Positions 37,746 to 46,845 of a stretch of DNA of 64,000 bases are shown in pieces; the stretch's first letter is position 1, and each line of letters opens with the position of its first letter. The stretch is taken from NCBI RefSeq assembly GCF_016890225.1, contig NZ_JAFELM010000012.1:36279-100278 (forward strand), given 5' to 3'. The DNA is from Bacillus suaedaesalsae. GTDB taxonomy: Bacteria > Bacillota > Bacilli > Bacillales > SA4. Under the pieces are notes generated by a model. That model was given only the letters and a program-made list of their open reading frames with translations, ran no database searches and was not told the DNA's origin. The translations under genes and the position numbers were made by a program.

Positions 37746-37922
37746 ATTAGATTTTTCATTTTAATGGTTATTTCATGAAAGCTATGTGAAAACTTATGAA
37801 AAAAGTATAGTTAAACATTGCGGTTGTGAGGCAACTAGTAGTATCATTAATAAATATATAATTCTATAGTAAAATAACTAATTCTATACATAGACAGGTA
37901 GAAATTCTAAGAAGGAGGAATA

Positions 37923-38927
37923 TTGATGAACGTAACCATTTATGATGTTGCAAGAGAAGCGAACGTTTCAATGGCAACCGTTTCTCGTGTGGTGAACGGA
38001 AATCCAAATGTGAAACCAACGACAAGAAAAAAAGTAGTAGAAACAATCGAACGTCTAGGCTATCGTCCTAACGCAGTTGCAAGAGGACTAGCAAGCAAAA
38101 AGACAACAACAGTAGGGGTTATTATTCCTGACATCTCTAGCATCTTCTTTGCTGAGCTAGCTCGTGGTATTGAAGATATTGCGACAATGTACAAATACAA
38201 CATTATCTTAAGTAACTCTGACCAAAACAAAGATAAAGAGCTTCATTTATTAAATACTATGCTTGGAAAACAAGTAGACGGTATTGTCTTTATGGGCGGC
38301 AATATTACGGAAGAACACGTTGAGGAATTTAAAAAATCACCTGTTCCGATTGTACTTGCTGCTACAATGGAAGAAAGCAACCAAACACCATCTGTTAATA
38401 TCGATTACAAGCAAGCTGCATTTGATGCGGTAAAAGGGTTACTAGATGCTGGGCATACAGATGTTGCATTTGTTTCTGGGCCACTAAATGATCGAATTAA
38501 TAAAAATGAAAAATTAATGGGATATCGCGAAGCAATTGAAAGTGCTGGATTAACGTATAAGGAAGAGTATGTAATTGAAGGGGACTATTCATATGATTCC
38601 GCTATTGAAGCGTATGATAAGCTTGCGGAACTTCCAAAACAACCATCTGCAGTATTTGTTGCAACAGATGAAATGGCACTTGGCATCATTCATGGTGCAC
38701 AAGATGCTGGAAAGTCCATTCCAGCAGACTTAGAAGTAATCGGTTTCGATAATACACGTTTAGCAACAATGGTCCGACCTCAACTTACAACAGTCGTTCA
38801 ACCAATGTATGACATTGGCGCAGTAGCAATGAGATTGTTAACGAAATACATGAATAAAGAAAAGGTAGAAGATCACATCGTTGTTCTGCCACATCGAATT
38901 GAATATCGTAGATCAACGAAACAATAA
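37923..38927 (+). CDS. ccpA: Catabolite control protein CcpA
   Basis: 334-aa LacI-family regulator that, with HPr-Ser46-P, binds cre boxes to control carbon metabolism. The HTH and hinge ([20 protein letters not shown] and [20 protein letters not shown]) are essentially those of B. subtilis CcpA, and the core motifs [13 protein letters not shown] and [10 protein letters not shown] match too. Start ATG 37923 or 37926, both after AGGAGGAA. Cre-like boxes near acuA/acsA and megL in this window are likely targets. Confidence 0.98.
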   Translation: MMNVTIYDVAREANVSMATVSRVVNGNPNVKPTTRKKVVETIERLGYRPNAVARGLASKKTTTVGVIIPDISSIFFAELARGIEDIATMYKYNIILSNSDQNKDKELHLLNTMLGKQVDGIVFMGGNITEEHVEEFKKSPVPIVLAATMEESNQTPSVNIDYKQAAFDAVKGLLDAGHTDVAFVSGPLNDRINKNEKLMGYREAIESAGLTYKEEYVIEGDYSYDSAIEAYDKLAELPKQPSAVFVATDEMALGIIHGAQDAGKSIPADLEVIGFDNTRLATMVRPQLTTVVQPMYDIGAVAMRLLTKYMNKEKVEDHIVVLPHRIEYRRSTKQ

Positions 38928-38940
38928 AATAAAGTATTCA

Positions 38941-38977
38941 AAGGGTCAAATCGTAAAAATGATTTGGTCTTTTTTTG
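38941..38977 (+). terminator. Terminator after ccpA
   Basis: Stem around CAAATC / GATTTG extended by G-T pairs, then seven T. Confidence 0.65.
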
Positions 38978-39130
38978 TTTCTCGAAATTTTTACATCATC
39001 GGTCTATTGCCCATTCATTACTAAATTAGGAAACATTGCCTTCAATTAGCACCTCTTTTTTATAAATTCTCTATTCATTTAAATCAAATTTATGGTTATT
39101 TTACTAATTCACCTCATTGCATCATAAAAA

Positions 39131-39325
39131 TTTCGGCGGAATGGTTATTGATTCGGCGAAATAGTAACATATCAACCAAAATTATAAATATTTCGGCGAT
39201 ACACAGCTGCTTTTCGGCGAAAGTAAATGAGAAATCGACGAGATTTAGATACGTATCGGCGATACTAATTTTATTGGGCAATATGTACACGTAAATCGGC
39301 GTAATCTTCTTCTTTTCGGCGAACT
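39131..39325 (+). repeat. Phased TCGGCGA array in the ccpA downstream region (array B)
   Basis: Eight clear copies of CGGCG/CGACG in the context TnTCGGCGAWA start at 39134, 39154, 39194, 39215, 39236, 39257, 39297 and 39317. Weaker matches fall near the two vacant positions (about 39174 and 39277), giving a continuous 20-21-bp register over ten units. The intergenic stretch 38928-39562 lies between the 3' ends of ccpA and the MocR gene and holds no gene. Confidence 0.8.
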
Positions 39326-39470
39326 CAACCAGGTGATAACATTAGTAATTAGTTTATTAACAATTAGTTTAGAACAGAGGCAGAAGACAGTAGTTTATAT
39401 TGGCTTCTGTACAGAGAGGAAATTGGCAAACTACCTTAAATCAGTTATATATGCCAATTGAAAGTTAAGA

Positions 39471-39488
39471 GGCAGCTGATTAGCTGCC
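39471..39488. terminator. Hairpin GGCAGCT/AGCTGCC, probable terminator
   Basis: 7-bp GC-rich stem with a 4-base loop between converging genes; T-rich sequence follows on the plus strand. Confidence 0.55.
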
Positions 39489-39562
39489 CTTTGTTTACTG
39501 TATATTTTATTTTTTGTTGTTTTCTCCCTGTCACCCAATCACGTTAATAAAAATTACTAGTT

Positions 39563-41023
39563 TTATGATTTATTCAGTAGTTTCCTAATAATTTCTGCTA
39601 GTCTATTTAATCCAGTTTGTAATTGTTCTTTTGATGCATAGGAATAAGACAAACGTAGGTGATGAAGGGAATTCGGATCATACAAATTTCCAGGATTTAA
39701 GAGGATTCCTTCCTTTAATGCAGTGTCAAATAATTCTCTAATTGAAATAGTAGAAGGGAGGCGTAGCCAAATATAAAAACCACCTGCTGGCTTTTTCCAT
39801 TCTGCTATTCCAGTAAACTTTTCTTCTAACACTTTTAGTGTGAGATCCCTCCTAATTCGTAAGGAGTTACGCATTTGTTCAAGGTGTAGATCATAAAATC
39901 CACTTGATAAAAACTCAGCTACTGCCCATTGAGAAAGAGAACTCGCACCATAATCGGTTTGCATTTTTATATCAGCTAAACGGTCAATGACAGGCTCTGG
40001 ACCTACCACCCAACCAATTCGTAAACCAGGACTCAATGATTTAGAAATACTCCCCAAATACAATACGGTTCCGTTTTTATCCAATGCCTTAATTGGTACT
40101 GGAGGTGGAGTATCTAACCAAAGTTCTCGATACACATCATCCTCAACAATCGGTAACTGAATATCCTCACATACTTGCAGTAATTTTTCACGACTTTCCA
40201 AGGGCATCACATAGCCAGTTGGATTATGAAAGGTTGGATTGGTGTAAAGTAAAGAAGCATCCTGCCTTTTTTTCTGTTGTTTGATGTATTGGATATCAAA
40301 TCCTTCTGAATCAACAGAAATGCTTTGCAGCCCTATAGCAGCAGACTGAAACACATTAAGTGAGCTTAAATAAGAAGGTCTTTCCAAAAATATGTTCGAA
40401 CCTCTCTTTAATAATCCTAATGAAATAAGCTGAAGTGCTTGTAAGGCTCCTGAAACAACCAAAATGCTTGAAGGTGAAGCTTGGATACCGATAGATTTTA
40501 AATAAATACTTAGTTGTTCTCTTAAAGGCAATAAGCCCTTTTCTTCCTCATATCCTAGTGATTGTATTTTAGACGAGAGGCGATGTAAGATTTCAGTCAT
40601 CATCTCTTGTGGAAACAATTCAGGAGAAGGCTCACCTGTCCCTAATCGTATGAATTGTGGAAGGGGTTCTACCTTATGGATATCCTGAATCGTTGGTAGA
40701 TTAGGTTGATAGATTCCCTTTCTCACGATACTGTTCCAATCAGTTGGATGAGTAGAAGAAAAGAGGGACCATAAATTGTTTTTCACTTTTGTACCTTTTC
40801 CACTTTTTGCTTCTAATAGCCCATCTGCAATTAATTCATCAAAGGCAAGCACAACTGTACTTCTGTTGACGTCGAATAGTTCAGCTAATTTCCGTTGAGA
40901 AGGAATTTTTGTCCCAACTGTCCACTCACCGTCTTCAATCTTCGTTTGAATATAATGTTTAATTTGTAAGTATAGCGGTATTGCTACTGTTTTATCTGGC
41001 TTCCAATTGATTTGAACAAACAT
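39563..41023 (-). CDS. MocR-type regulator (GntR HTH fused to class I aminotransferase fold)
   Basis: 486 aa. Residues 1-80 are a GntR winged helix (AIPLYLQIKHYIQTKIEDGE, then QRKLAELFDVNRSTVVLAFD); the rest is a PLP-binding fold-type I domain with Lys328 in GSISKSLSPGLRIGW as the Schiff-base lysine. MocR proteins usually sense PLP or amino compounds and regulate a divergent gene; here that neighbour is the double-GNAT gene at 41170. The effector and target remain inference. CAAAGAACGTGGGGAAATAAG upstream gives a weak GGGG ribosome site. Confidence 0.9.
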   Translation of the reverse strand: MFVQINWKPDKTVAIPLYLQIKHYIQTKIEDGEWTVGTKIPSQRKLAELFDVNRSTVVLAFDELIADGLLEAKSGKGTKVKNNLWSLFSSTHPTDWNSIVRKGIYQPNLPTIQDIHKVEPLPQFIRLGTGEPSPELFPQEMMTEILHRLSSKIQSLGYEEEKGLLPLREQLSIYLKSIGIQASPSSILVVSGALQALQLISLGLLKRGSNIFLERPSYLSSLNVFQSAAIGLQSISVDSEGFDIQYIKQQKKRQDASLLYTNPTFHNPTGYVMPLESREKLLQVCEDIQLPIVEDDVYRELWLDTPPPVPIKALDKNGTVLYLGSISKSLSPGLRIGWVVGPEPVIDRLADIKMQTDYGASSLSQWAVAEFLSSGFYDLHLEQMRNSLRIRRDLTLKVLEEKFTGIAEWKKPAGGFYIWLRLPSTISIRELFDTALKEGILLNPGNLYDPNSLHHLRLSYSYASKEQLQTGLNRLAEIIRKLLNKS

Positions 41024-41169
41024 CTTATTTCCCCACGTTCTTTGTATATTACTACTATTATAAAACGTTATGTGTAATGGTTGGTAAAGAACTTTTTAAA
41101 TGGATGGGTAAAAACAAGAGAAAATACATTATTATGATTAATATATGGAACTAAGGGAGACAGAAATAG

Positions 41170-42102
41170 ATGGAACAAGACGTACAGAAGTTTAAGATTA
41201 AACACCCAACTGTAGAAGATGCGAAAGCTGTTACTGATTTGGTGGCATTATGCGATATTGAAGAAATAGGTGAACCTGATATAACATTGTCAGACGTACT
41301 TGATATGTGGAATTCTATTCAAATTCAAACAGATGCATGGATTGTGTTATCTAGCACGAATGAAATAATTGGTTATGGTTTTGTTGAGGTAACAGGAACT
41401 AGCAGAATGGATACATGTGTATTTGTCCATCCAGAATATAAATACCAGGGGATTGGCACCCTTTTACTAAAAAAAGTTGAGGAGCGAGCGAACATACTAG
41501 CGAAAGGTAAAGATGGTGAGCAAAGGTTAATGAATCAAATCCCCTTTACCAACAATGCTGCTAGAAATCTAGTTGAAGAAAGAGGATATCAATTCAGTAG
41601 GCTTTATGAAAGAATGAAAATTGAGTTAGAAGAGCAACCAAATGAGGCGCATTTACCAGAAGGAATAACGTTACGATCCTTTAAACCCGATCATGATGAA
41701 GAACCTCTATTCTCAATATACGACGAAACATTCCGAGATGCATGGGGTTATACGAAAAAGGATTATTCAACATGGATATCACAAAAAAAGGGAGAAGATT
41801 ATGATCCAAGCCTTTGGTTTATTGTTTGGAAGGACACTAAACCAATAGGGTTTCTAATGAGTAGATTGCAAGAAGACGGATTATTTATTGATTTATTAGG
41901 GGTAAGTCGTGAATTTAGAAAACATGGAATAGGTAAGGCTTTGCTCCTTCATACATTTGGAATCGCATTCCAACGTAAGCAAAAAGCGATTATTTTATAT
42001 GTAGACACCGATAGTCTAACAAATGCTAATCGCCTATACCAACAAGTGGGAATGAGACCACATTCACAAACAGCGGTTTATATGAAGGAACTTATTATTT
42101 AA
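41170..42102 (+). CDS. Double-GNAT acetyltransferase
   Basis: 310 aa with two GNAT domains in tandem. Acetyl-CoA loops are HPEYKYQGIGTLLLKKV (near residue 100) and VSREFRKHGIGKALLLH (near 255); both retain the Q/RxxGxG/A pattern. It resembles the mycothiol synthase-like double GNAT group only in layout. The substrate is unknown. CTAAGGGAGAC precedes the ATG. Divergent from the MocR gene with a 146-base gap, which suggests MocR control. Confidence 0.87.
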   Translation: MEQDVQKFKIKHPTVEDAKAVTDLVALCDIEEIGEPDITLSDVLDMWNSIQIQTDAWIVLSSTNEIIGYGFVEVTGTSRMDTCVFVHPEYKYQGIGTLLLKKVEERANILAKGKDGEQRLMNQIPFTNNAARNLVEERGYQFSRLYERMKIELEEQPNEAHLPEGITLRSFKPDHDEEPLFSIYDETFRDAWGYTKKDYSTWISQKKGEDYDPSLWFIVWKDTKPIGFLMSRLQEDGLFIDLLGVSREFRKHGIGKALLLHTFGIAFQRKQKAIILYVDTDSLTNANRLYQQVGMRPHSQTAVYMKELII

Positions 42103-42337
42103 GGCTCTTTTCTTAAAGATTGTTGCTATTTGGATAGCTCTGTTAAAACATTGAGTTGATTGGAGCGGAAGGCACTCGACTCCTGCGGGAGATAGAGGGA
42201 ATCGTGAGACCCCGCAGGCGAGCCGAGGAGGCTCACGTCCCTCCCCGCGGAAAGCGTGTGCCTGAAGTGGAAATCAACGGACCTAAAATAAATTCTTTTT
42301 TTGTAAAAATAGCAACAAAGTATGCGAAAACAGCCTT
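42101..42337. repeat. 237-bp fold-back element enclosing repeat R2 (42155-42278)
   Basis: Outer imperfect inverted repeat: AAGGCTCTTTTC...TTGTTGCTATTT (42101-42131) against AAATAGCAACAA...GAAAACAGCCTT (42306-42337); the 12-bp TTGTTGCTATTT part is perfect. Inside lies the palindromic repeat R2, bounded by GTTGATT/AATCAAC and GGCAC/GTGCC arms. The whole can fold as one long hairpin. It begins at the GNAT stop codon. No transposase is encoded. The copy is a MITE-like or structural repeat. Confidence 0.75.
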
Positions 42338-42562
42338 ATTTAATTATCCACATGTTAACACCACTGAACAGTACTCTTTATGTGGTGTTTTTTTATTTTA
42401 AGAGAAATTGAGCTCTGAACGTTATGTAGTTATATTGATAATGTTATTTTTTCTATTGGTCAGGTTAGTACAAGAAAAAAAGAATAAATAAACTACAGTA
42501 AGAGAATTATGTTATAATTTTACATATATGGAAATCGAGTGTAGAGAGTAGGTAGGTTGTTT

Positions 42563-42985
42563 ATGGAAACAAGTGATAAAGTAACAATAACGGTAGAAAC
42601 CACAGTTCATGCCCCGGTAGAAAAAGTATGGTTAGCTTGGACAGATCCTCAACAAATAACTAATTGGTATTTTGCTTCAGATGAATGGCATGCACCACAT
42701 GCAAAAAATGATTTAAGGGTTGGCGGAGAATTTGTAACAAGAATGGAAGCTAAGGATAGAAGCTTTGGATTCGATTTTGGTGGAGTTTATGATGAAATTA
42801 GAATAAACGAATTCATTTCTTATGTACTAGGAGATGGGAGAAAAGTTACGGTTACATTCTTTGGGCAAGAAAACCAAACTAAAGTAATTCAAAACTTTGA
42901 AGCAGAAGCAGCGAATTCAATTGAGTTACAAAAAGCAGGTTGGCAGGCAATTCTAGATAACTTTAAAAAATATAATGAGCTTTGA
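42563..42985 (+). CDS. SRPBCC/AHSA1-type protein
   Basis: 140-aa START-like fold protein (activator of Hsp90 ATPase homologue 1-like family). Signature: VETTVHAPVEKVWLAWTDPQQITNWYFASDEWHAP and GGEFVTRMEAKDRSFGFDFGG. These proteins form a hydrophobic ligand cavity; the ligand is unknown. ATG 42563 is chosen because AGGTAGG lies 6 bases upstream; a TTG at 42557 abuts the ribosome binding site. Followed by a strong terminator. Confidence 0.88.
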   Translation: METSDKVTITVETTVHAPVEKVWLAWTDPQQITNWYFASDEWHAPHAKNDLRVGGEFVTRMEAKDRSFGFDFGGVYDEIRINEFISYVLGDGRKVTVTFFGQENQTKVIQNFEAEAANSIELQKAGWQAILDNFKKYNEL

Positions 42986-43040
42986 GAATATATAATTAAT
43001 AGGATACAGATTTAATCCATATAGTTTAATCGCTACTAGT

Positions 43041-43067
43041 AAACCTTCCTTATTGGAAGGTTTTTTA
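43041..43067 (+). terminator. Terminator after the SRPBCC gene
   Basis: Perfect 9-bp stem AAACCTTCC / GGAAGGTTT with T-run. Confidence 0.9.
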
Positions 43068-43200
43068 CTAAATATTATAGATTATATGTATTTTCCTTGT
43101 GCTACTTATTTTTATGTTGAATGCGATATTTAAAGGGTTTTAATAACGATTGCTCAACTATACATTAAGATGAATGTTGGAATAGAATGGAGGGGACAAA

Positions 43201-44067
43201 TTGAAAAAAATTAACTTATTATTCTTTCTAATGTTATTGATAAATGCTTGTTCATCGATTGAGAGTAATAATGTAGAAAGGGTAGAACTGAATTATTGGA
43301 AGAGTGAAGGTACAAAACCAAAAGGAGAAATTCTTCAAGATAAGAATAAGCTTCAAATGTTTGTAAATGCGGTTAATAATTCCGAGGAAATAGAAAAAGA
43401 AAAGATAATAAAAACGGAACCAATTTTATCTTTTTCCCTAGATTTAAGGGAAGGCGAAAGTGAAAATTACCATCTATGGATAACTATGAATAATGAAGGG
43501 TATATTCAACGTCTATATCCAGAGTCAAATGGAACCTTTAAGTTAGATAATAAATCAGTTAAAGAACTTAAAAGTTTTATTGAAGAGAAAGAAAATGCTT
43601 ATCTAATTCCAAGTTCAATTGAGTTTGAAACACAAAATATGTTACAAGAACCTGGCATTGAGGGATATGTTGTAAAAAAAGAAGGGCATAGAATTCTTGT
43701 TGTTGACCCAGTACCTAAAGATTATAGTTCAACCGGGGGGACTAGTGAATTTCATAATGCTATATGGTTTTCAAATGCTCCTTTTGATTTACAGGTTGGT
43801 CAAAGAGTTAAAGTTTGGTTTGACTTTGTAGCGGAATCCTATCCAGGTCAATCTGAAGTGAAAAATATAGAAGTAATTTCAAAGTATCAACCTGAAAAGG
43901 CAGAGTTAGAAGAATCTGAGGCAATCCAAAAAGCACTAACTTCCAAGGATATAAACAAATACGAAGTTCAAATAATAATATCCACAGAGTATGAAGAGAA
44001 ATCGGATATTTGGAATATCGAAATGAAACAAGGAGAAGAAACTGTTGATATAATAGTAGAGGATTAA
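43201..44067 (+). CDS. Putative lipoprotein with DUF3221-like domain
   Basis: 288 aa starting at TTG 43201 after GGAGGGG. Signal peptide KKINLLFFLMLLINAC with lipobox Cys17 predicts outer-leaflet anchoring. The middle part (GIEGYVVKKEGHRILVVDP ... AIWFSNAPFDLQVGQRVKVWF) resembles the OB-like DUF3221 unit of Bacillus lipoproteins such as YobA. Substrate and role unknown. It is single-gene between two terminators. Confidence 0.8.
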   Translation: MKKINLLFFLMLLINACSSIESNNVERVELNYWKSEGTKPKGEILQDKNKLQMFVNAVNNSEEIEKEKIIKTEPILSFSLDLREGESENYHLWITMNNEGYIQRLYPESNGTFKLDNKSVKELKSFIEEKENAYLIPSSIEFETQNMLQEPGIEGYVVKKEGHRILVVDPVPKDYSSTGGTSEFHNAIWFSNAPFDLQVGQRVKVWFDFVAESYPGQSEVKNIEVISKYQPEKAELEESEAIQKALTSKDINKYEVQIIISTEYEEKSDIWNIEMKQGEETVDIIVED

Positions 44068-44118
44068 AAAGCTTAATTTTTTTATATGGTAATGCGTGAT
44101 AGTTAAATAAATAGGTAT

Positions 44119-44157
44119 AAAACCAACACTAGAGTATAATCTCTAAGAGTTGGTTTT
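44119..44157. terminator. Terminator between the lipoprotein gene and acuC
   Basis: 9-bp stem AAAACCAAC / GTTGGTTTT flanked by A and T runs; acuC ends 7 bases later on the other strand. Confidence 0.75.
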
Positions 44158-44163
44158 AAAATA

Positions 44164-45324
44164 TTATGTATTATTTCGAATAGGCTGTAAAGCTTTGTCC
44201 ACAGTGAGTGTGTTCTTCTGGTTTATTTCAGGTTTACGTGGAATGGGTGATACTAAGTTGTCAGGGTCATACCACGAAGTTGGCAAGGAAAGTGAACTTT
44301 TCGGCTGCCATGCTTGTATCCATTCTTGAGGAATAGGTTCTTTATAGATGGAAGATATTTCATTCATCTCTAGCCACACCATAGACCATGCTCGCGGAAC
44401 AACTCTCCAAATATCATACCCTCCGCCACCTAGTGCAATCCATCTCCCTCCACAATATTGATGGGCGATTTTATGTGCGAGCTTTGGAATAGATTCATAG
44501 ATTTTCATTGAGCACGATAAATGAGTCAGCGGATCAAGATGGTGAGCATCTGCGCCGTTTTGCGTAATAATGATATCAGGTTTGAAAAACGCTGCTATTT
44601 CCTGTAACGATGCTTCATATGCCTGTAAAAACGATTCATCTTCTGTAAATGCATCTAATGGAATGTTAAAGGAATAGCCATAACCATCTCCATATCCTCT
44701 TTCATGCACATTACCAGTACCGGGGAATAAATATCTCCCAGTTTCATGGATTGATAGTGTACAGACAGTAGGATCATCGTAAAATGCGAATTGTACACCG
44801 TCTCCATGATGAGCATCTGTATCTACATATAGGACACGAAGGTTGTAATTTTTTTGTATATATTTAATGGCAACGGCAATGTCGTTATATACACAAAACC
44901 CTGAGGCCTTTCCTCTAAATCCGTGATGAAGGCCACCTCCTAAATGAAGCGAATGGAGTGCACGGCCTGACATGATTGCATCTACCGCAGATAATGTGCC
45001 ACCAACAATTCTCGCACTCGCCTCATGCATATTAGGGAAAATTGGGGTATCCTCCGTCCCGATTCCATAATTGGCTGCTTTTTCTTCAGACAATAATCCC
45101 AAGCCAGCATCCTTTACTGCTTGTATATACTCAACATCATGAAAAAGAGCAATTTCTTCATCGGTTGCCAATCTTGGGGCAATAATTGAATTATCACTAA
45201 GCTGATTCACGGATGTTAGTAAATCTTTAGACAAAGTGACTCTAACTTGATTGAAGGGATGGCTATTTGAAAAATTGTATTGCTCAATTTCACTTGAATA
45301 AACAAATACTGCAGAATCACTCAT
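44164..45324 (-). CDS. acuC: Protein deacetylase AcuC
   Basis: 386-aa zinc-dependent class I/II HDAC-like enzyme that removes the acetyl group from acetyl-CoA synthetase and so reactivates it. Catalytic motifs: GGGLHHGFRGKASGFCVYND, YVDTDAHHGDGVQFAFY (zinc Asp/His) and TQNGADAHHLDPL, with Tyr in ALGGGGYDIWR. Its start overlaps the acuB stop by 8 bases, so the two are translationally coupled in acuABC. Confidence 0.96.
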   Translation of the reverse strand: MSDSAVFVYSSEIEQYNFSNSHPFNQVRVTLSKDLLTSVNQLSDNSIIAPRLATDEEIALFHDVEYIQAVKDAGLGLLSEEKAANYGIGTEDTPIFPNMHEASARIVGGTLSAVDAIMSGRALHSLHLGGGLHHGFRGKASGFCVYNDIAVAIKYIQKNYNLRVLYVDTDAHHGDGVQFAFYDDPTVCTLSIHETGRYLFPGTGNVHERGYGDGYGYSFNIPLDAFTEDESFLQAYEASLQEIAAFFKPDIIITQNGADAHHLDPLTHLSCSMKIYESIPKLAHKIAHQYCGGRWIALGGGGYDIWRVVPRAWSMVWLEMNEISSIYKEPIPQEWIQAWQPKSSLSLPTSWYDPDNLVSPIPRKPEINQKNTLTVDKALQPIRNNT

Positions 45325-45946
45325 GTGTTACACCAGGAATTCTTGGCCATTGTACATCATAATGATGAGCATTAAGGTCTTCAATCAGAACAAGCGGATT
45401 CATTGTTTGAACACGAAATACGAGTGTCTTGTGCAGTTCATCAGTGGAAGGATAAACAAGGACACTTAATATATTTACTTTACGTTGTTTAATAATAGCG
45501 GCAACTTCTGAAAGCATGCCTGTTTTGTTTGGGACACGAATTTCGAGTTGTGATCCGGGTTGATTTGCACCGGTAAGCTGTACAAGTGTGTGCAACATGT
45601 CCGTTTCCGTAATAATTCCAACGAGCTTTTCATCTTTTACGATCGGAAGGCAGCCAATTTTATGCTCAAAAAAGATAGTGGATACTTCTTCTACAAAGTC
45701 TAATGGATGACCTGTAATGACATCTCTATTCATCACTTCACCCACTAGGGTTCGGTTCTCATCCCCATCAGCTAAAATATTACGGTATATATCTGATCTT
45801 GTAATGAGTCCTACAACTGCTAGTTTTTCATCTATTACTGGTAAATGTCTAATGCGATTTTCGAACATTAATAATTTTGCTTTTGCAATTATATCTGATT
45901 TAGAAAGAGTAATGACTTCCTTTTTCATTATTTCTTCAACAATCAT
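45317..45946 (-). CDS. acuB: AcuB, CBS-pair and ACT domain protein
   Basis: 209 aa. Start ATG 45946 (MIVEEIMKKEVITLS) has GGAGAGGAGGATC just upstream; an upstream in-frame ATG at 45964 lies in the ribosome binding site. Two CBS motifs (RIRHLPVIDEKLAVVGLITR and KIGCLPIVKDEKLVGIITE) should bind an adenine nucleotide, and a C-terminal ACT unit follows (LEIRVPNKTGMLSEVAAII). It probably senses energy state in acetoin/acetate use. Confidence 0.94.
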   Translation of the reverse strand: MIVEEIMKKEVITLSKSDIIAKAKLLMFENRIRHLPVIDEKLAVVGLITRSDIYRNILADGDENRTLVGEVMNRDVITGHPLDFVEEVSTIFFEHKIGCLPIVKDEKLVGIITETDMLHTLVQLTGANQPGSQLEIRVPNKTGMLSEVAAIIKQRKVNILSVLVYPSTDELHKTLVFRVQTMNPLVLIEDLNAHHYDVQWPRIPGVTHE

Positions 45947-45978
45947 CGTGATCCTCCTCTCCAAAAAAAGATGAGCAT

Positions 45979-46611
45979 TTAATACATAAATCGATGTCGG
46001 AAACGAAGTCTATCAAATTGCTGAACAGATTCCTGTTTGACTCTTTTCCCGGTGCGTACCATTAAACAGTTAGCAGGGTGTGAGCTGATCTCTGGATCAT
46101 CTGTTGCAAACCATTCAAGTCCACCGGCGTTCATCATCTTTTCCATGACTTTACGATATTCCCATACGTTTAAACCTGTCCCTTTAAGGTCCCAATGCCA
46201 GTAATACTCGGTTGTAATGACAATGTAGTCTTCCATTGCATCATCCATCATAGAAACTTTTAGGAGGTTTTTACCTACAGCCATGCCGCGATATTTTGGA
46301 ATGACTTCTATCGCACCCAGCTCAATTAGGTCCTTCATGTTTCCTTCAGACCACCTTTCAAGTGGGTCAGGATATAAGTAGGTTACATACCCAACAATCG
46401 TATGACGGTCTCTCGCAATAATGATTCTACCTTCTGGTAACTTCGCTATTTCGATAAGAGCCTTATGCTGCTGTTCTGGAGTTCGAAAGGCTATTAAATC
46501 TTTATGATACTCATACGTAGCAATCTTTTCGGACGGAATGGGTCCTTCGATTATTAAGCTACCATGAATTGTTTTTAATTCCATTGCGTTGTATGTCTTT
46601 TTATGAAGCAT
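45979..46611 (-). CDS. acuA: Protein acetyltransferase AcuA
   Basis: 210-aa GNAT enzyme that acetylates and inactivates AcsA. Start ATG 46611 (MLHKKTYNAMELKTIHG) gives exactly the length known for B. subtilis AcuA; a longer open frame to 46797 has no ribosome binding site and runs through the promoter. GNAT core: VIPKYRGMAVGKNLLKVSM. It heads acuABC and is divergent from acsA, its target, with a cre box upstream. Confidence 0.95.
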   Translation of the reverse strand: MLHKKTYNAMELKTIHGSLIIEGPIPSEKIATYEYHKDLIAFRTPEQQHKALIEIAKLPEGRIIIARDRHTIVGYVTYLYPDPLERWSEGNMKDLIELGAIEVIPKYRGMAVGKNLLKVSMMDDAMEDYIVITTEYYWHWDLKGTGLNVWEYRKVMEKMMNAGGLEWFATDDPEISSHPANCLMVRTGKRVKQESVQQFDRLRFRHRFMY

Positions 46612-46664
46612 TACATCACCGCCATTTGTATGTAGTCCCTTTCTATTATACATGAAATGTTTAT

Positions 46665-46678
46665 TTAAAGCGCTTTCA
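46665..46678. promoter_or_regulatory. cre box upstream of acuABC
   Basis: Minus strand TGAAAGCGCTTTAA matches 13 of 14 positions of TGWAANCGNTNWCA, 54 bases before acuA. CcpA control of acuABC/acsA is established in B. subtilis. Confidence 0.8.
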
Positions 46679-46778
46679 TTTATAAAAGAAAAGGAAAATT
46701 TAAGTGAATAGGTAGAGTAGTAGGAACCTATGCACTGCATTAATGGAATTTTTTTGAGTGTAAGAAATTTTTTAAAAA

Positions 46779-46807
46779 TTGAGAAAAACAGTTTCATATA
46801 CTATAAT
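46779..46807 (+). promoter_or_regulatory. Sigma-A promoter of acsA
   Basis: TTGAGA, 17-bp spacer, consensus TATAAT; the expected start of transcription is about 32 bases before the acsA ATG. Confidence 0.85.
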
Positions 46808-46845
46808 AGAATTGTGGATTTAACTTACATAAAGGGGGAGAAAAC

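Noticed and set aside
39131..39325. Array B as a CRISPR or a coding tandem repeat
   Set aside because: Only about 7-9 bases recur, spacers are ~12 bp, the spacing alternates between 20 and 21 and stops occur in the frames examined.
42156..42401. Open frame of 81 codons
   Set aside because: It runs through the palindromic repeat R2; the frame is a by-product of its GC-rich sequence and there is no ribosome binding site.
46612..46797. Longer AcuA from an upstream ATG at 46797
   Set aside because: No ribosome binding site, the extra part crosses the cre box, and the shorter start gives the known 210-aa length.
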